Shown: positions 21,920 to 33,550 of the stretch, in pieces | Layout of the letters: every line of letters starts with the position of its first letter | How positions within the stretch are numbered: position 1 is the first letter of the stretch | Assembly: GCA_022457155.1 (NCBI GenBank) | Contig: JAJGOT010000010.1 | Coordinates: 2,549,001 to 2,613,000 of the forward strand | DNA: 64,000 nt | Direction of reading: 5' to 3' | Source: Cladopsammia gracilis | Lineage: Eukaryota; Cnidaria; Anthozoa; Scleractinia; Dendrophylliidae | Made by a program: the position numbers and the translations under genes | The notes under the pieces: generated by a model | Told to the model about the DNA's origin: nothing | Database searches by the model: none | Seen by the model: the letters and a program-made list of their open reading frames with translations, nothing else

Positions 21920-23266
21920 GTAAGTTAAATTCTTTCTGGACTGCAAGACAATTCGAATTTCCAATGGTTTGGTACCACTGAAGGTGCTTGAATCGAACTG
22001 TTAGAGTTATTCTGATGCCTATTAGGGTGATTACGGCAGAAAGATATGCTGGAAGGAACAACTTTTCAGAACGAATTGGCACCTTTTAACGGTACAGGTT
22101 CATGTTGTCCACCCCACGAAAAGGGTTTCTTGTACCTTTTATGGCATCCTTTCAAAATTTTCAACGAATCTCCTCCGGTCAATTTTAAATAAGAGTCCCC
22201 CCGGTGGTTCGATCTCGCGCTGCCTTGTGATTGCACAAGGCTTACGCACAAGAATAAGCAACCTTGGCGATTGACGCTTCTCCCGCGCGCTGTTTACACT
22301 AGCTAGTGCTCGTTACTAGGATTTACTACTGTCATTTTCATATGCATGGCGGGTGCAGCGAGGAAAAGTTAGGGTGTCGTGTAAAATGTTAGTCGATTTC
22401 CTGAGTCGACATGCTTAAACTTTGGGTGCGACGTCATCGTAACTCATCGGAGTGTGCTGAAATGGCATCGGTGTAATGCTGTAATGGCCGCTGTTGAAAA
22501 TTCTCAAAATAACTTACAAGTAATTTACATACCCGAAGGCTACGTAGATGGAAAGTCTCTATCTCGGTCTTCTTATTTCCTCTAGGTGCATCTCAAAATG
22601 CTTGGTTGGGCGAGGTACCGCATGGTTAATTATTTGTTTTTGTTTGTTTCTTTGTTTTATTGGGGGGGGGGGGGGAGTGGTTTACCTCTTCTTCTTTGTT
22701 TACTATCTGCAGATTTCGGGGCAGTACGCAGCTCTTATAAGGTCTTCTCTGATTTGCTGAGAAAACAATAGAACAAACAACACAAGAATGGTTAACAATA
22801 GACCCTAGACCTAAAAACAATAGAGCTGCATGATATACAGGTCCAATGAAATTAGAGGTTGTTAAGAGCTGCGTGGTAATTGCAGATTTCGTCTGTTTGA
22901 ATACTGATAGGTACATTTTGTGAAAAAGGGTGTAAGGGGGCTACTTCGCATATTTTTTATTTTACTTTAAAAAGGCAAGAGACATTTACATCAAAAGAAA
23001 CCCCAAAATAATTAGCCTCCTACGCAGACGTCCTTAGGATTGTCCTGTTTTATTTCATTAAATCGTTACACATAAATTTGAAAAGTAATAAATTTGAAGT
23101 TGTAGCATTTTTTACTACAAAAAAAAAATTACTACATGGCCAGGGATCTCAAGACCACGCGTTAACCTTCCACGGGCATGTGCTCCTTTATTAAAACAAC
23201 TTACTGTAAAAACGGAAAACTATGCTGTCTCACTTCACTCTCTTTCTTGATTTTTTGGAATATCAG
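21920..23266 (+). other. Gene A intron 2
   Basis: GT 21920, AG 23265-23266, phase 0. Alignable in places with gene B intron 2 (54887-56740), for example the gggagaagcgtcaatcg-type and gaaatcgacttacgt-type words near 22270-22420 and 56220-56400, which supports duplication of the whole locus. Contains a G-run at about 22664-22677. No gene seen. Confidence 0.8.
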
Positions 23267-23435
23267 GCTCTCAACAAGACACAGTATTGGAGCTGGGTAA
23301 CAAGTGTATTTCTTCCCGGTGTGTTTGCTGGTAAATGGTACAATGGAAAGCAGGAGAATCAGACCATGTACATTGGTAATAAATGTTCTGTTCTGGTGGG
23401 AATGGCTCGAGGAAGGCAGCTTAGAGTCAAACCAA
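23267..23435 (+). CDS. Polycystin-1-like gene A, exon opening the extracellular TOP (polycystin) domain
   Basis: A 169-bp exon between ...atatcag and gtaagt. It reads ALNKTQYWSWVTSVFLPGVF, AGKWYNGKQENQTMYIG, NKCSVLVGMARGRQLRVKP. The FW/YW-W and G-x-R-x-RQLRV pattern is the conserved beginning of the large extracellular domain between the first and second helices of polycystin channels. It joins in phase 0 to the preceding exon and in phase 1 (A|AG, Lys) to the next. Gene B's exon at 54718-54886 has the same length and differs at a few residues. One potential N-glycosylation site in NQT and one in NKT. Confidence 0.9.
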
Positions 23436-23635
23436 GTAAGTTGGGAATTGTTTTTAAAGACCGCATTGCATCCCGGATGCAATTTTTGTTTGTTTTTGTT
23501 TTCAAATCGCGGTATTGTTAAATGGCGTACTCTGATTGGTCAACTATTTTTATCCGGCTTTTCTCATCTTTACTCACCAAGCGATACTTTTGCGCTATTA
23601 ACTCGCTATTCGTCTAGAAAGTACCTCATTTATCT

Positions 23636-24024
23636 ATGGAAACAGACGAATCACTCGACTATGCTGAATCGCCAGTAAGAGTAAATACTAACGGGTCAAT
23701 CGTCAATCCGAAGAATGAAGAAGACGAGAATAAGGTAGATGAACACGCAGATAACGTGTCGGATCAGTCAGCTTCATTTGCTCGCGTAAAGATTTACTCT
23801 TTTATTTTCCCCTATCCTTTATGTTCATTTAGGTGCTCGTGACTTGTTCTTGTAAAGGAGCTTGTGCCCGAAAGAATGGTCGAGGTGCCTGTCTTTGTAA
23901 AGCGGCAAACAAAGATTGCTCGTCTGGTTGCCGTTGCATTCAGTCGAAATGTAAAAACACGGCGAGTTTCGTTCGTTTCCAACCATTCGGTGCAACAGGA
24001 ATTCCGCAAACTCGCTGTCTGTAG
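23636..24024 (+). CDS. Small Cys-rich protein with KIF4/CXC-like cysteine domain, nested in intron 3
   Basis: Two exons are proposed. Exon 1, 23636-23785, starts METDESLDYAESPVRVNTN and ends SDQSASFAR. A 47-nt intron (gtaaag...catttag, 23786-23832) follows, and exon 2 runs 23833-24024 in phase. The product (about 113 residues) has an acidic N-terminus and then VTCSCKGACARKNGRGACLC and KAANKDCSSGCRCIQSKCKN: C-x-C-x3-C-x8-C-x-C-x6-C-x3-C-x-C-x4-C-x-N, the pattern of the Cys-rich domain of KIF4 kinesins and of many transposon proteins. It ends TRCL-stop, while adjacent frames stay open to 24250, so the real end may involve a frameshift. Same strand as gene A. Function unknown; probably a transposon-carried or captured domain. 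Confidence 0.5.
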
Positions 24025-24387
24025 TTTTATCAAATCCAAGAGTTGGTTTTCTTGTTCTCCAGAGGTCAAAGACAGATTTTCTCAGGCGAATCAACTTCGA
24101 AGAGCCAGAGGTAACTCACGACGGCGATTAGACCTTGTCACAGTTTTTCCAAATTTTTATATTGGCATGACAGCAAAAATCCATCGACACTGCTGGGAAA
24201 AGCATCTCAAAATTAGTAAAGTGGCCGAGTTTAAAAGCGATATCTTTTAAAATAGTGGAGATATAGCTCCGCAAAGTCAGCAAATTCTAGAGACGTTTGT
24301 ATCGCTCGTCCAAATTTCTTGCCTACCGACAAGTAGTCAGACACTCGTCGACTTCAAACAACAAAATTTACAAATACAGCCAGAATA

Positions 24388-24524
24388 TATATGTTGTGGT
24401 TCAATTTTATCCTTGGTTCAAATTTTATTTTCCTTTGTTTAAAACTCATTATCATACATTACCATAGCCAAAAACAAAGGAAAATAAAATTTGAACCAAG
24501 GATAAAATTGAACCACAACATATA
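24388..24524. mobile_element. Hairpin MITE, copy 1
   Basis: tatatgttgtggttcaattt at 24388 is mirrored by aaattgaaccacaacatata ending 24524; the arms are about 50 bp and nearly perfect, with about 30 bp between. A diverged relative lies at 53469-53604. Confidence 0.8.
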
Positions 24525-24702
24525 CAAAACACTTTTAAAAGAAATATGCAAAGATAAACAGGGAATGTATTTAGAAGAAGAGAATTGAAAATATTTACAG
24601 GTTTGCTTTGGCAAAAGACGATGATAAAGGGCTTTCGAAGAATCGTTATTTCGTGATACACGAAATTCAAGATTAGCGGTCGCAGCGCGCAATGCATCCT
24701 GG

Positions 24703-26561
24703 ATGGAAATGGTGATAATGATGATGATGTTGACGATGATGATGATGATAATGATGATGATAATGATAATGATAATGATGATGCTAATGATGATGATGAT
24801 AATGATGATGATGATGGTAATGATGATGATAATGATAATGATGATGATGATGATAATGATAATGATGATGCTAATGATGATATTGATAATGATGATGATG
24901 ATGATGATGATGATAATGATGATGATGATGATAATGATGATAATGATGATGATGATGCTAATGATGATGATAATGATAATGATGATGATGATGATGATGC
25001 TAATGATGATGATAATGATAATGATGATGATGATGATAATGATAATGATAATGATAATGATGATGATAATGATAATGATGATGATGATAATGATGATGAT
25101 GATGATAATGATGATGATGATGATAATGATGATGATGATAATGATAATGATGATGATGATGATGATGCTAATGATGATGATGATAATGATGATGATGATA
25201 ATGATGATGATAATGATAATGATGATGCTACTGATGATGATGATAATGATGATGATGATGATGCTAATGATGATGATGATAATGATGATGATGATGATAA
25301 TGATGATGATAATGATAATGATGATGATAATGATAATGATAATGATGATGCTAATGATGATGATGATAATGATGATGATGATGCTAATGATGATGATAAT
25401 GATAATGATGATGATGATGATAATGATAATGATGATGCTAATGATGATGATGATAATGATGATGATGATGATGATGATGATAATGATGATGATGATGATA
25501 ATGATGATAATGATGATGATAATGATAATGATAATGATGATGATAATGATAATGATAATGATGATGATAATGATAATGATGATGATGATGATAATGATAA
25601 TGATGATGCTAATGATGATGATGATGATGATAATGATGATGATGATGATAATGATGATGATGATGATAATGATGATGATGATAATGATGATGATGATGAT
25701 GATAATGATGATGATGATAATGATGATGATGATGATAATGATGATGATAATGATAATGATGATGATGATGATAATGATGATGATGATAATGATGATGATA
25801 ATGATGATGATAATGATGATGCTAATGATGATGATAATGATGATGATGATAATGATGATGATAATGATGATGATAATGATGATGATGATGATGATGATGA
25901 TGCTAATGATGATGATGATAATGATGATGATGATGATAATGATGATAATGATGATGATGATGCTAATGATGATGATAATGATAATGATGATGATGATGAT
26001 AATGATAATGATGATGCTAATGATGATGATGATAATGATGATGATGATGATGATGATAATGATGATGATGATGATGATGATGATAATGATAATGATGATG
26101 ATAATGATGATGATGCTAATGATGATGATGATAATGATGATGATAATGATAATGATGATGATGATGATGATGATGATAATGATGATGATAATGATAATGA
26201 TGATGCTACTGATGATGATGATAATGATAATGATGATGCTACTGATGATGATGATAATGATGATGATGATGATAATGATGATGATAATGATAATGATGAT
26301 GCTAATGATGATGATGATGATGATGATGATAATGATGATGATAATGATAATGATGATGCTAGTGATGATGATGATAATGACAATGATGATGATGCTAATG
26401 ATGATGATGATAATGATGATGATGATGATAATGATGATGATGATAATGATGATAATGATGATGATGATAATGATAATGATAATGATGATGATGATGACGA
26501 TGATAATAATAATGATGATAATGGCGATAATGATGATAATGATAATGATCATGATGATAAT

Positions 26562-26620
<59 letters not shown>

Positions 26621-26655
26621 TCATGATAATGATAATGGTGGTGATTATAAACTTC
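24703..26655. repeat. 1.95-kb ATG/ATA triplet array with GACGAT hexamer tract
   Basis: Almost entirely gatgat, aatgat and gctaatgat triplets, with period-3 phase kept throughout. Higher-order blocks such as gataatgataatgatgatgc recur. Near the right end is a pure (GACGAT)n hexamer tract at about 26559-26617. Because the phase is constant, all three plus and minus frames are open and give poly-Met/Ile, poly-Ser/Leu or poly-His/Arg shadows. None is a gene. It lies inside intron 3 of gene A. Confidence 0.95.
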
Positions 26656-27333
26656 ATTAGAGCAGTTTTCAGTTGAGTCCAGTAAAACCAAAACCAAAGT
26701 AATTACTCTGGTCAATCACAAGAGACACAGACAATCCACTGAATCAATCAGAACTCGAAGCAAACATATGTAGCCGCCGCCGAACACGGGAAAACGCGTG
26801 CAAGGAAAACACGATTAGTTTTGATTTTATTTCTGATTGGTCGAGAAATTCGATTTTTTTTAGCCATTTACAAAGCTTAGCAATGCAAAACCAAAGCAAT
26901 AATTGCGACTAGGAAATTATTTTCGACACTCTAAAGTGTAAGAGTTATAAATAACACAGCTGACATACGGTTAGAGGGATAATCCATGCCATTAATAATC
27001 TTTGTATATGCCAAGTACCATTTTAAATAAGCATTTAGCAACATGAGTGATTGATGACATCATAGGTTTCTTGGAGTGTGTGAGAGGAAAAGAAGGCAGT
27101 GTGTATGTGTGTGTGTTTAAAAGGTGGACACCAAAATGGTCCGCTATCAATCTGGGGCGCTCTTCTTGTGTTTCAAAAATAATCTATCCCTCCTTTTGAG
27201 CTCTTATTATCTTATTCAAATTCATCTGTAATCGTCTCCTCCCTCCTCCCACTGCGTTAAATTTATATTTTTCACATTAAATATATCAGTTTTGTGAACC
27301 TATCCATTAAACTTCCTTTTCCAAATATTGCAG

Positions 27334-28952
27334 AGTCTTGCGAAGTTTTGGATTTTATGAAGCATATGTTCCCTGTATGCTACAGTGAATACTTAAGTTC
27401 AAACGAAGATAAGACAGCCTTCAACAAACCAGGCTGGAACCCTACCGACAACTCTACGAACAGAGACGAACTGTTCCGACTTTGCCCGAAGCCATGGCGA
27501 TACCAAGATGCCGAGGAGTCTGAAACGGTGCCTAAGTGGGGACAGTTTTCGTTTTATCCCGGGGGAGGTTTCGTGGCCGACTTTGGATACGTAAACGCAA
27601 CAGGTTTTAGCATTATCGAAGAGTTGCAGAAGGATGCCTGGCTTGACAGGCAAACAAGAGCCATTATACTGGAATTTTCCGTATTCAATCCAACAACTAA
27701 CCTACTAGGTATCGCCACGTATTTCTACGAGATCGACCCCTGCGGATACGGCGCTCCTTTTACGAGAACCGAAGTCATTTCGTTGGACTCCACAGACACT
27801 GGCTCACGACAATTGTACCTGATCTGCATAATTCTCTTCATCATATTAGTCACTTTGTACTTTGGAAGAGAGTGCTACCGGCTGTACAAACAGCGATCTC
27901 GTTATTTCAAATCCTTTTGGAGCTGGGTAGAAATTTTCCAAGTAATTTTCTCAGTGTTAGCTGTAGTGATGTATGTGGTACGATCAGGCAAGGCCACGTC
28001 AACAATTCAAGAGTTACAGAAAAACATTTACGCTAATGTAAGTTTCCAAGAAGTTATAATTTGGTTGGAAGCAGAGAACGCTGTTCTGGGAATCCTAACA
28101 TTTATTGTCACTACTAAACTTCTGCGACTTCTTCGATTTAATCAACAGATTGTAGTGTTTTCAAAAACATTTAAAACATCTGTAAGTTTATTGTCATCGT
28201 TTAGTGTTGTTTTGTTGATATGCTTTGCAGCTTTCTTACATTTCGGGGTTTTGATCTTCGGAACTAGTTTGAAATATTACTCTTCAGTTCTAACTGCCAC
28301 GTATTTCCAGCTCGAACTGACTTTAGGACGCGTGAAAGCGAGACCCATTATTGAGCTGGCAGACGCGAACGATACATTTGGACGAATTTTTGCCGGTTTG
28401 CTTCTTCTAAGTCTCACTATTTTAGCAATGAATTTCTTCATTGCTATAATGAACCTTGCACTTATAAATGCAAAGAGTTCCACCAGTGAAAATGAACTTT
28501 ACGATCTTGTAGACGAAGATTGGCGCCAAAGTGAAGGAAAAAATAAGAACTTTTTTGATGCCATAAGTAAGAGTATAAGTCAACAAAGGAAAGAAGAGGG
28601 AAAATCAGTCAAGTTAAAGAAAACAGAAGTTGGAAATCTTGGCGAAAAATCTACGGACAAACGTGATGTGGTTAACTTTGATTTAATCAGCAAAGCAATC
28701 GTAGCATCCAGACAAGAAAACGAGGAAATAGACGAAAGTCCAGTAGCAAGTGCCAGTGATGATGTGAACAACAACGAGAAAGAACAGACATCTTCTGAAC
28801 ACAACAAGGTTCAACTGCGGAAGTTACGCAAGCAGACAACCTACCTTGTCCAGCGTTTAGATGATATAGTCCAAGAGTATGGCGAAGAGGAAGAGAGTAA
28901 TTCTTTTGAAATAATATTACAAAAAGCATTGGCGAGACTGGAGGTGGCATAG
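27334..28952 (+). CDS. Polycystin-1-like gene A, terminal exon with PKD channel domain
   Basis: It starts after ...atattgcag; the first two bases complete a Lys codon, then SCEVLDFMKHMFPVCYSEY. About 165 residues of extracellular TOP domain follow (FNKPGW, LFRLCPKPWRYQ, YPGGGFVADFGY, DAWLDRQTRAIILEFSVFNP). Then come channel helices: LICIILFIILVTLYFGRECY, FWSWVEIFQVIFSVLAVVMY, VLGILTFIVTTKLLRLLRFN, LSSFSVVLLICFAAFLHFGV, a pore-loop region SVLTATYFQLELTLGR, and LLLLSLTILAMNFFIAIMNL. The cytoplasmic tail has KVQLRKLRKQTTYLVQRLDD, a likely coiled coil, and ends LEVA-TAG. Compared with gene B it lacks a stretch of about 20 residues before SDDVNNN and a shorter one before KVQL. Polycystin-1-type proteins usually pair with a PKD2-type subunit; whether this one conducts ions is unknown. 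Confidence 0.92.
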
Positions 28953-29985
28953 AGGTGACATAGCCCGGTTAAGTTAACTTAGTACTGTTATTCTTTCAGT
29001 AATTGTACGTGTTTTTCTGTTGAAATTTGAACCACTAAGCCGCTCGAGTGGCATGTTTTTACATGCAGTCTTAACAATTAGCGCCATTACAAATCGACTG
29101 GGCACAAAACGACCTTAGCTGCAAAATACATGACTGGATGCCGTATTTGTTTTTATATCATCCTGAAATTCAAGGAATATTTATATATGATATTCCATAT
29201 TATACATATTTAAGTAATAGAGAACACTCGTTCATTTTAAATGTCTTCTATTTTCATAACTAAAACGTTTACATGATTATGACCTTTTCCATTACAAGTA
29301 TATTACTGTAACATTATTTATAAAAGCAGCATCATCTGCTGACAGAACACGAGTTAGGGCCTGGTCGCACAGTAAAAAACAAAATTTGCCTTTGCAAAAA
29401 TCGAGGAAAACAAAAGAAACCGCTCCGGTGGGGCACGCTTTTTGTGGAATGTTTTTGTTTTTATGTCATTTTGCACGGGCTAATTGTTGTTTTTGACTGT
29501 AGTACGACCAGGCCCTTTAATACTTTGAATCACAAGTTTATATCTACTAGAAAATGGTCACACCCACTCAGCCAATCAGTGCCCAGTATTTGTGTGCTCT
29601 ATATCCCATAAAGTGTATTAAATTATGTAAAGAGGCGGGTGCTTTGAAGCCCAGGGAAATTGTGGGGTAAAAAGATAACTACTCTTTAGCAGGCTCTATA
29701 TAGAACAGACTGATGAATTCTTTTGTTTTCTTTTGTCTAAAAGCCAAATTAGTATGTTCTATATAGAGCATACTAATGAGAAAATAGAGCATACTAATGA
29801 GTATATAGAGCATACTAATGAATACAGGCTGCTAATTTGAACAAAAACAACTTGCAGTTATAACAATGACAATTTTATTTGAAGTTTTCGCTTTACATAA
29901 CTTAAGCAAGAGATTAATCACCAAAATAACAAAACCAAATTCGACTTAACAATTTTTAGGAAAAATTAAACGAAAGACTGGTCAG
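28953..29985. other. Gene A 3' flank
   Basis: AT-rich, no coding signal. Presumed 3' untranslated region and intergenic DNA. It contains about three copies of tatagagcatactaatga in 29768-29822. Confidence 0.6.
29768..29822. repeat. Short tandem repeat, about 22-bp unit
   Basis: atagagcatactaatga occurs three times with spacers of agaaa or gtat; an upstream relative (agtatgttctatatagag) is partly inverted. Confidence 0.8.
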
Positions 29986-29989
29986 TCTC

Positions 29990-30290
29990 ATCGTGCTTTG
30001 GGTTGGGTGGTGCTCAAATCAACTGGAACGGACCAATGCTCATCTGCAAGGGTTTCAATTTGTGTGTTTCGGAATTCAGCCCAGGCTCGATAGACGTTTA
30101 CCGACTACGCAGTACTTTGTCGAGTTTTCTTTGGAATTATGTCTCTTTCTCTTTGCTCAATTTCGTTCACTGTGGTAGGCTTTTGGAAACGTGTACAGTT
30201 ATCGAATTCATCCCCCAAGCACTCGGATATGTCTACGCTCTCAAGAGCAAGTAAATCTTGAGTGGCAACTGAGGACGGCCTCAAGTTCCT
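29990..30290 (-). pseudogene. Fragment of a ZMYM/QRICH1-like (DUF3504, Crypton-derived) protein, nonsense-mutated
   Basis: The minus strand reads SSVATQDLLALESVDISECL, then VNEIEQRERDIIPKKTRQST, A-stop-SVNVYRAWAEFRNT and ETLADEHWSVPVDLSTT. 'IPKxTRxxTAWxVNVWxxWAxxRN' is, from memory, the N-terminal signature of DUF3504-type proteins common in cnidarians; here the Trp codon after TA is TAG. Only the beginning of the domain is present. Identification is by memory of the motif and is moderate. Confidence 0.45.
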
Positions 30291-30309
30291 CGAGTTCTGT
30301 ATACTGGCT

Positions 30310-30495
30310 CATAGCCGGAGCAAATGAGGGTTTACCTCGGTGTAAGAACCTGTGACTTTTTCCTTTGTCTTTTACCTTTGTAGTATTGCATTCCCAGTTG
30401 ACTCTATTGTTTTATGTCTTTTGTTTTCTTTGTTTTACGTCACTCGTGAGTTTCACAGGTTCTTTCACCGAGGATGAGCCGCAAATGAGCCATCG
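30310..30495. repeat. Palindromic MITE-like repeat
   Basis: acctcggtgtaagaacctgt (about 30335-30354) is mirrored at about 30455-30474 (acaggttctttcaccgagg). Outer words gctcat and gagcaaatgag also pair. Confidence 0.6.
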
Positions 30496-30681
30496 AAACA
30501 ACAAAGAATAAACAAAACTCCAAAGAAAGAAAAGCATCGTTATTCGTAAAATTCTACCAACATTATGGAGACATCCAAAACAAAATAACAACGTGATTCC
30601 CAAGTGTAAAATGACACAGTCAATTAAAATACGCTCATAAATACAATCTGCATGAAATATGATTTCTTCGCAGATATGACC

Positions 30682-30812
30682 ATTTTCTAAGACGGTTAGA
30701 CAATGAACACTCGTGTCCTATGGGATATAGCGCCTCTCGCATTAGATAGAAGTGCCACGAGGGCGAGGCACTGTATCCCATAGAACACTCGCGTTCATTG
30801 TCTGTAACCCTT
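30682..30812. repeat. Hairpin repeat
   Basis: agacaatgaacactcgtgtc and ctatgggatatag are mirrored by ctgtatcccatag and aacactcgcgttcattgtct, with about 40 bp between the arms. Confidence 0.75.
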
Positions 30813-31019
30813 ACCTAAATTGATTGTAACGGTAAGAAAAAAATCGCCCAAGGGAGTCATTAAAGCTGTTGTGAAAATCGGAATTTAGTTGACTTTTCAC
30901 ATTATCACAATGATTAAAATGCTTGCACAATCCTTACGAGATTTAGACAGTCACTACTGTCATTGATAAGCAAGATTCACAGAAACTCGTTGGTTTGCTT
31001 GTTCTAAAACAATGAAAAG

Positions 31020-31137
31020 GTGCATTACAACAGATAATACCCTCGCTCCTCGGCCTTCAGAAAAATAATGACCTCGCGCTACGCGCTCGGTCATTATTTT
31101 TAAGAAGGCCATGGGGCTCGAGCATTATCCCTTACAT
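31020..31137. repeat. Hairpin repeat with cgcgctacgcgctcgg loop
   Basis: gaaaaataatgacctcgcgc is mirrored by gcgctcggtcattattttt, and the outer words gataataccctcg and cgagcattatc also pair. The same ctcgcgctacgcgctc core occurs in repeat R1. Confidence 0.75.
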
Positions 31138-31771
31138 ACTGTGCGCAAGATCCTTTTATTTAATCCTGATGCAAAGATATTGGTGAGTTTGGGAGGACTT
31201 AATATATATAGTTAGGCGAAGCCCTCTGAAGACCCTCTGAACAAGCTTAACTAAGATGAAACTTAACTTAGGTGAAAGGTCGGAAACACAAGAATTAAGA
31301 TTGACGACCGGGCCATTTTTCAATTTTAGCAATTTTCAAAAACAGTATTGCCCGACCGTCAACACAGTACATTTAGACCGTACAAAAACAACTTTTTCAC
31401 CGTCTAGAATAACCATTACGACTATTTTCCGAATAAAATACAGTTGTTGCTTGTCAAAAAATGCCCGAAAAACTGATTTGGAAATCAAAATTGCAAAAAT
31501 ACACAAAGTTAACATATTTGCATAAGGCGACGCGAGCATAAAATCTAAGTCTTGTTTTGTTTACATAAAATCGCTTTTCAATCTATGTAATGAATGAACA
31601 AACACATAAAAATGGACAACACAATCTTCTTTCGAAAAAATTTATTCAAATTGCCATTAGTTTATATTTAAAAGCAAAACGCGTACCATTTATATCGCAT
31701 CGAGGCCGAGCCGTGTCTCCGATGAAATTCAGAAATTTATACAACGGAATTTAAGCTACACGTTTATAAAC

Positions 31772-32593
31772 AATAGGGGAGTTCACGCTCTAAGTTGCAT
31801 CATGGGTAATCAGGGCAAGATGGCGGGAAATTCAAAGATTTGTATTGGAATTCAAAGCCAGCTAATTCTTCCTGAATTCGTATATTTGACACTTTCTCTT
31901 TGAAAAGTGTAACTTACAATTTCAAAGAAACAATAAACTAAATCTGGAGTGCAAAGAAGTCCGTGATCAGTTTTTACAAAACCTTGATTTCTCCATACAT
32001 TTTCTGTAATTCGACAGTATCAAAATTACAGAAAATGTATGGGAAAATTGAGGTTTTCTTTAAACTTACTTGGACTATTATGCACTCCAGATTCAGCTTA
32101 TTGTGTCTTTGAATTCATAAGTTACACTTTTCAAAGAGAAAGTGTCAAATATATGAATTCAGGAAGAATTACATGGCTTTGAATTCCAATACAAATCTTT
32201 GAATTTCCCGCCATCTTGCCCTGATTATCCATGATGCAACTTAAAAACTTAACTAACTTAGAGCGTAAAAAAAAAAGGTAAAGTCGCACACGAGCCACGA
32301 TGGCCCACACGGCCGGAGCTTAACCCGGTTTCTGTAGCATGAAGCAACTAGGAATATTGCTACTCCCCCCTGGATTTGATGCTAGTCCATCGCAGGGTTA
32401 CCCCCAGCATTTTGTCGCCGGTACCCATTTATACACCTGGGTGGAGAGAGACAGTGTGGAGTAAAGTTTCTTGTCTAAGGAAACAACACGACGGCAGAGA
32501 CCAGGCACCGAACCCCCGACCTTCAGGTTGAAAGTCCGACATGCTAACCACTAGACCATCGTGCCGCCTCTTAGATCGTGAACTCCTCTATTC
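31772..32593. mobile_element. Foldback/MITE element interrupted by a SINE
   Basis: Left arm 31772-31995 (aataggggagttcacgctct, tgcatcatggg, ggcaagatggcgggaaattc, gacactttctctttgaaaag) is mirrored by 32015-32266. The last 14 bp of the right arm (gaactcctctatt) lie at 32580-32593, beyond the SINE. When the SINE is removed the arms pair end to end. Confidence 0.85.
32267..32569 (-). mobile_element. tRNA-derived SINE
   Basis: The minus strand begins ggcggcacgatggtctagtg (A-box region, about 32542-32558) and has ggttcggtgcc as B box (32504-32514), a tRNA-like head. The body runs to an A-rich 3' tail at 32267-32276. A 10-bp target duplication with one mismatch flanks it: cttagagcgt (32257-32266) and cttagatcgt (32570-32579). 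Insertion is within the right arm of the foldback element. Confidence 0.85.
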
Positions 32594-33550
32594 TCCAAAA
32601 CTAACGAGAACACAAAGAAAAAGTTAATCACAGATTGATATCAAGATAAATTCCCATTGAAAAATGTAATCTGTTTTACCTTTAAGTCCCTCGCTTGCTT
32701 GGAAATCCGTAAAAAAACAAACATATCCCGCATTGATAAAAACGTAATACATGAAGTTCCTCGAAGCAAGGTTTTATCCCTGAAAGCTCGTCTTTTTCCA
32801 CTAAAGCGGCTTCTGAGTATTCCTTAATTAGAATCCTTGTCTTCAGTAGCAAACCGCGAAATATTCAGGGAAATAACGCCTTTAACAAACGGTTTTCTCC
32901 GCTTAGTAAATTCACAGCAACACATCAAATGTTTTTCCAGCTGACGTGACATTCGGCCTTGTAACGCGCGAGAAAAACAAAGTCTCGCTTTGGTTTCAAT
33001 ATGACGTCGTAGGCGCATGTTTTGCGACGTCATACGCGCCCGCGAGCTATTAACACAACGCCATTTAAAAACGAACTTGATCAAAGAATTCTGGACTGCC
33101 AATTTTGACCCATTTTAATACCTATTTTATCCAGATTTCACATACTTTTTTTTAAATATTATCGATAATTAACTTTTTCACATACAGTTGTTCTTTTGAC
33201 TTCACTTTATTTCGTTTTTTGGATACTTCGTAATAGCTTTACATTATTTTTCTTCGTATTTCACATACTTTAGGATACTTTATTTGATGTTTTAATGGCC
33301 ATTTTACTGGTATTGGGAAATTAACGATTTTAAATAACCTTTTATCTAGTAAAATGCGCTACATTTCTTATACCCGTCGTTTTTTCTTTAAATTTAACCG
33401 GATTTCATATACTAGCAATAACATCGCTAAAACTGTCTATAGAAAACGTTCGAACATCGTGATAATGTTTAGTAAGTATAAGAAACGAATTAAATATGCC
33501 TGGTACTGACTCGCGCACTCAAAGTGGTTTACGATAACGACATCATGAAT

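Larger units (their letters stand above)
23436..27333 (+). other. Gene A intron 3 (3.9 kb), with small intronic gene and triplet-repeat block
   Basis: GT 23436, AG 27332-27333. Near the donor is a palindrome attgcatcc-c-ggatgcaat (about 23466-23485); a degraded copy (atgcatcctggatgga) lies at about 24690, bracketing a 1.2-kb block with the Cys-rich gene. Then the hairpin MITE (24388-24524) and the triplet block (24703-26655). From 26640 onward (aaacttcattagagcagttt) the sequence aligns with gene B 54590-54480. Confidence 0.75.

Noticed and set aside
22548..22916. Overlapping hydrophobic frames around a G-run
   Set aside because: Lie in gene A intron 2; the G-run and T-rich DNA create the frames.
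24452..26715. Very long open frames (643-732 codons) of poly-Ser/Leu, poly-Ile and poly-Met/Ile
   Set aside because: They are period-3 shadows of the triplet microsatellite, open in several frames at once, with no splice or domain support.
32498..32569. Functional tRNA gene
   Set aside because: A and B boxes are present but the rest does not fold as a tRNA, and the unit continues into a SINE body with tail and target duplication.
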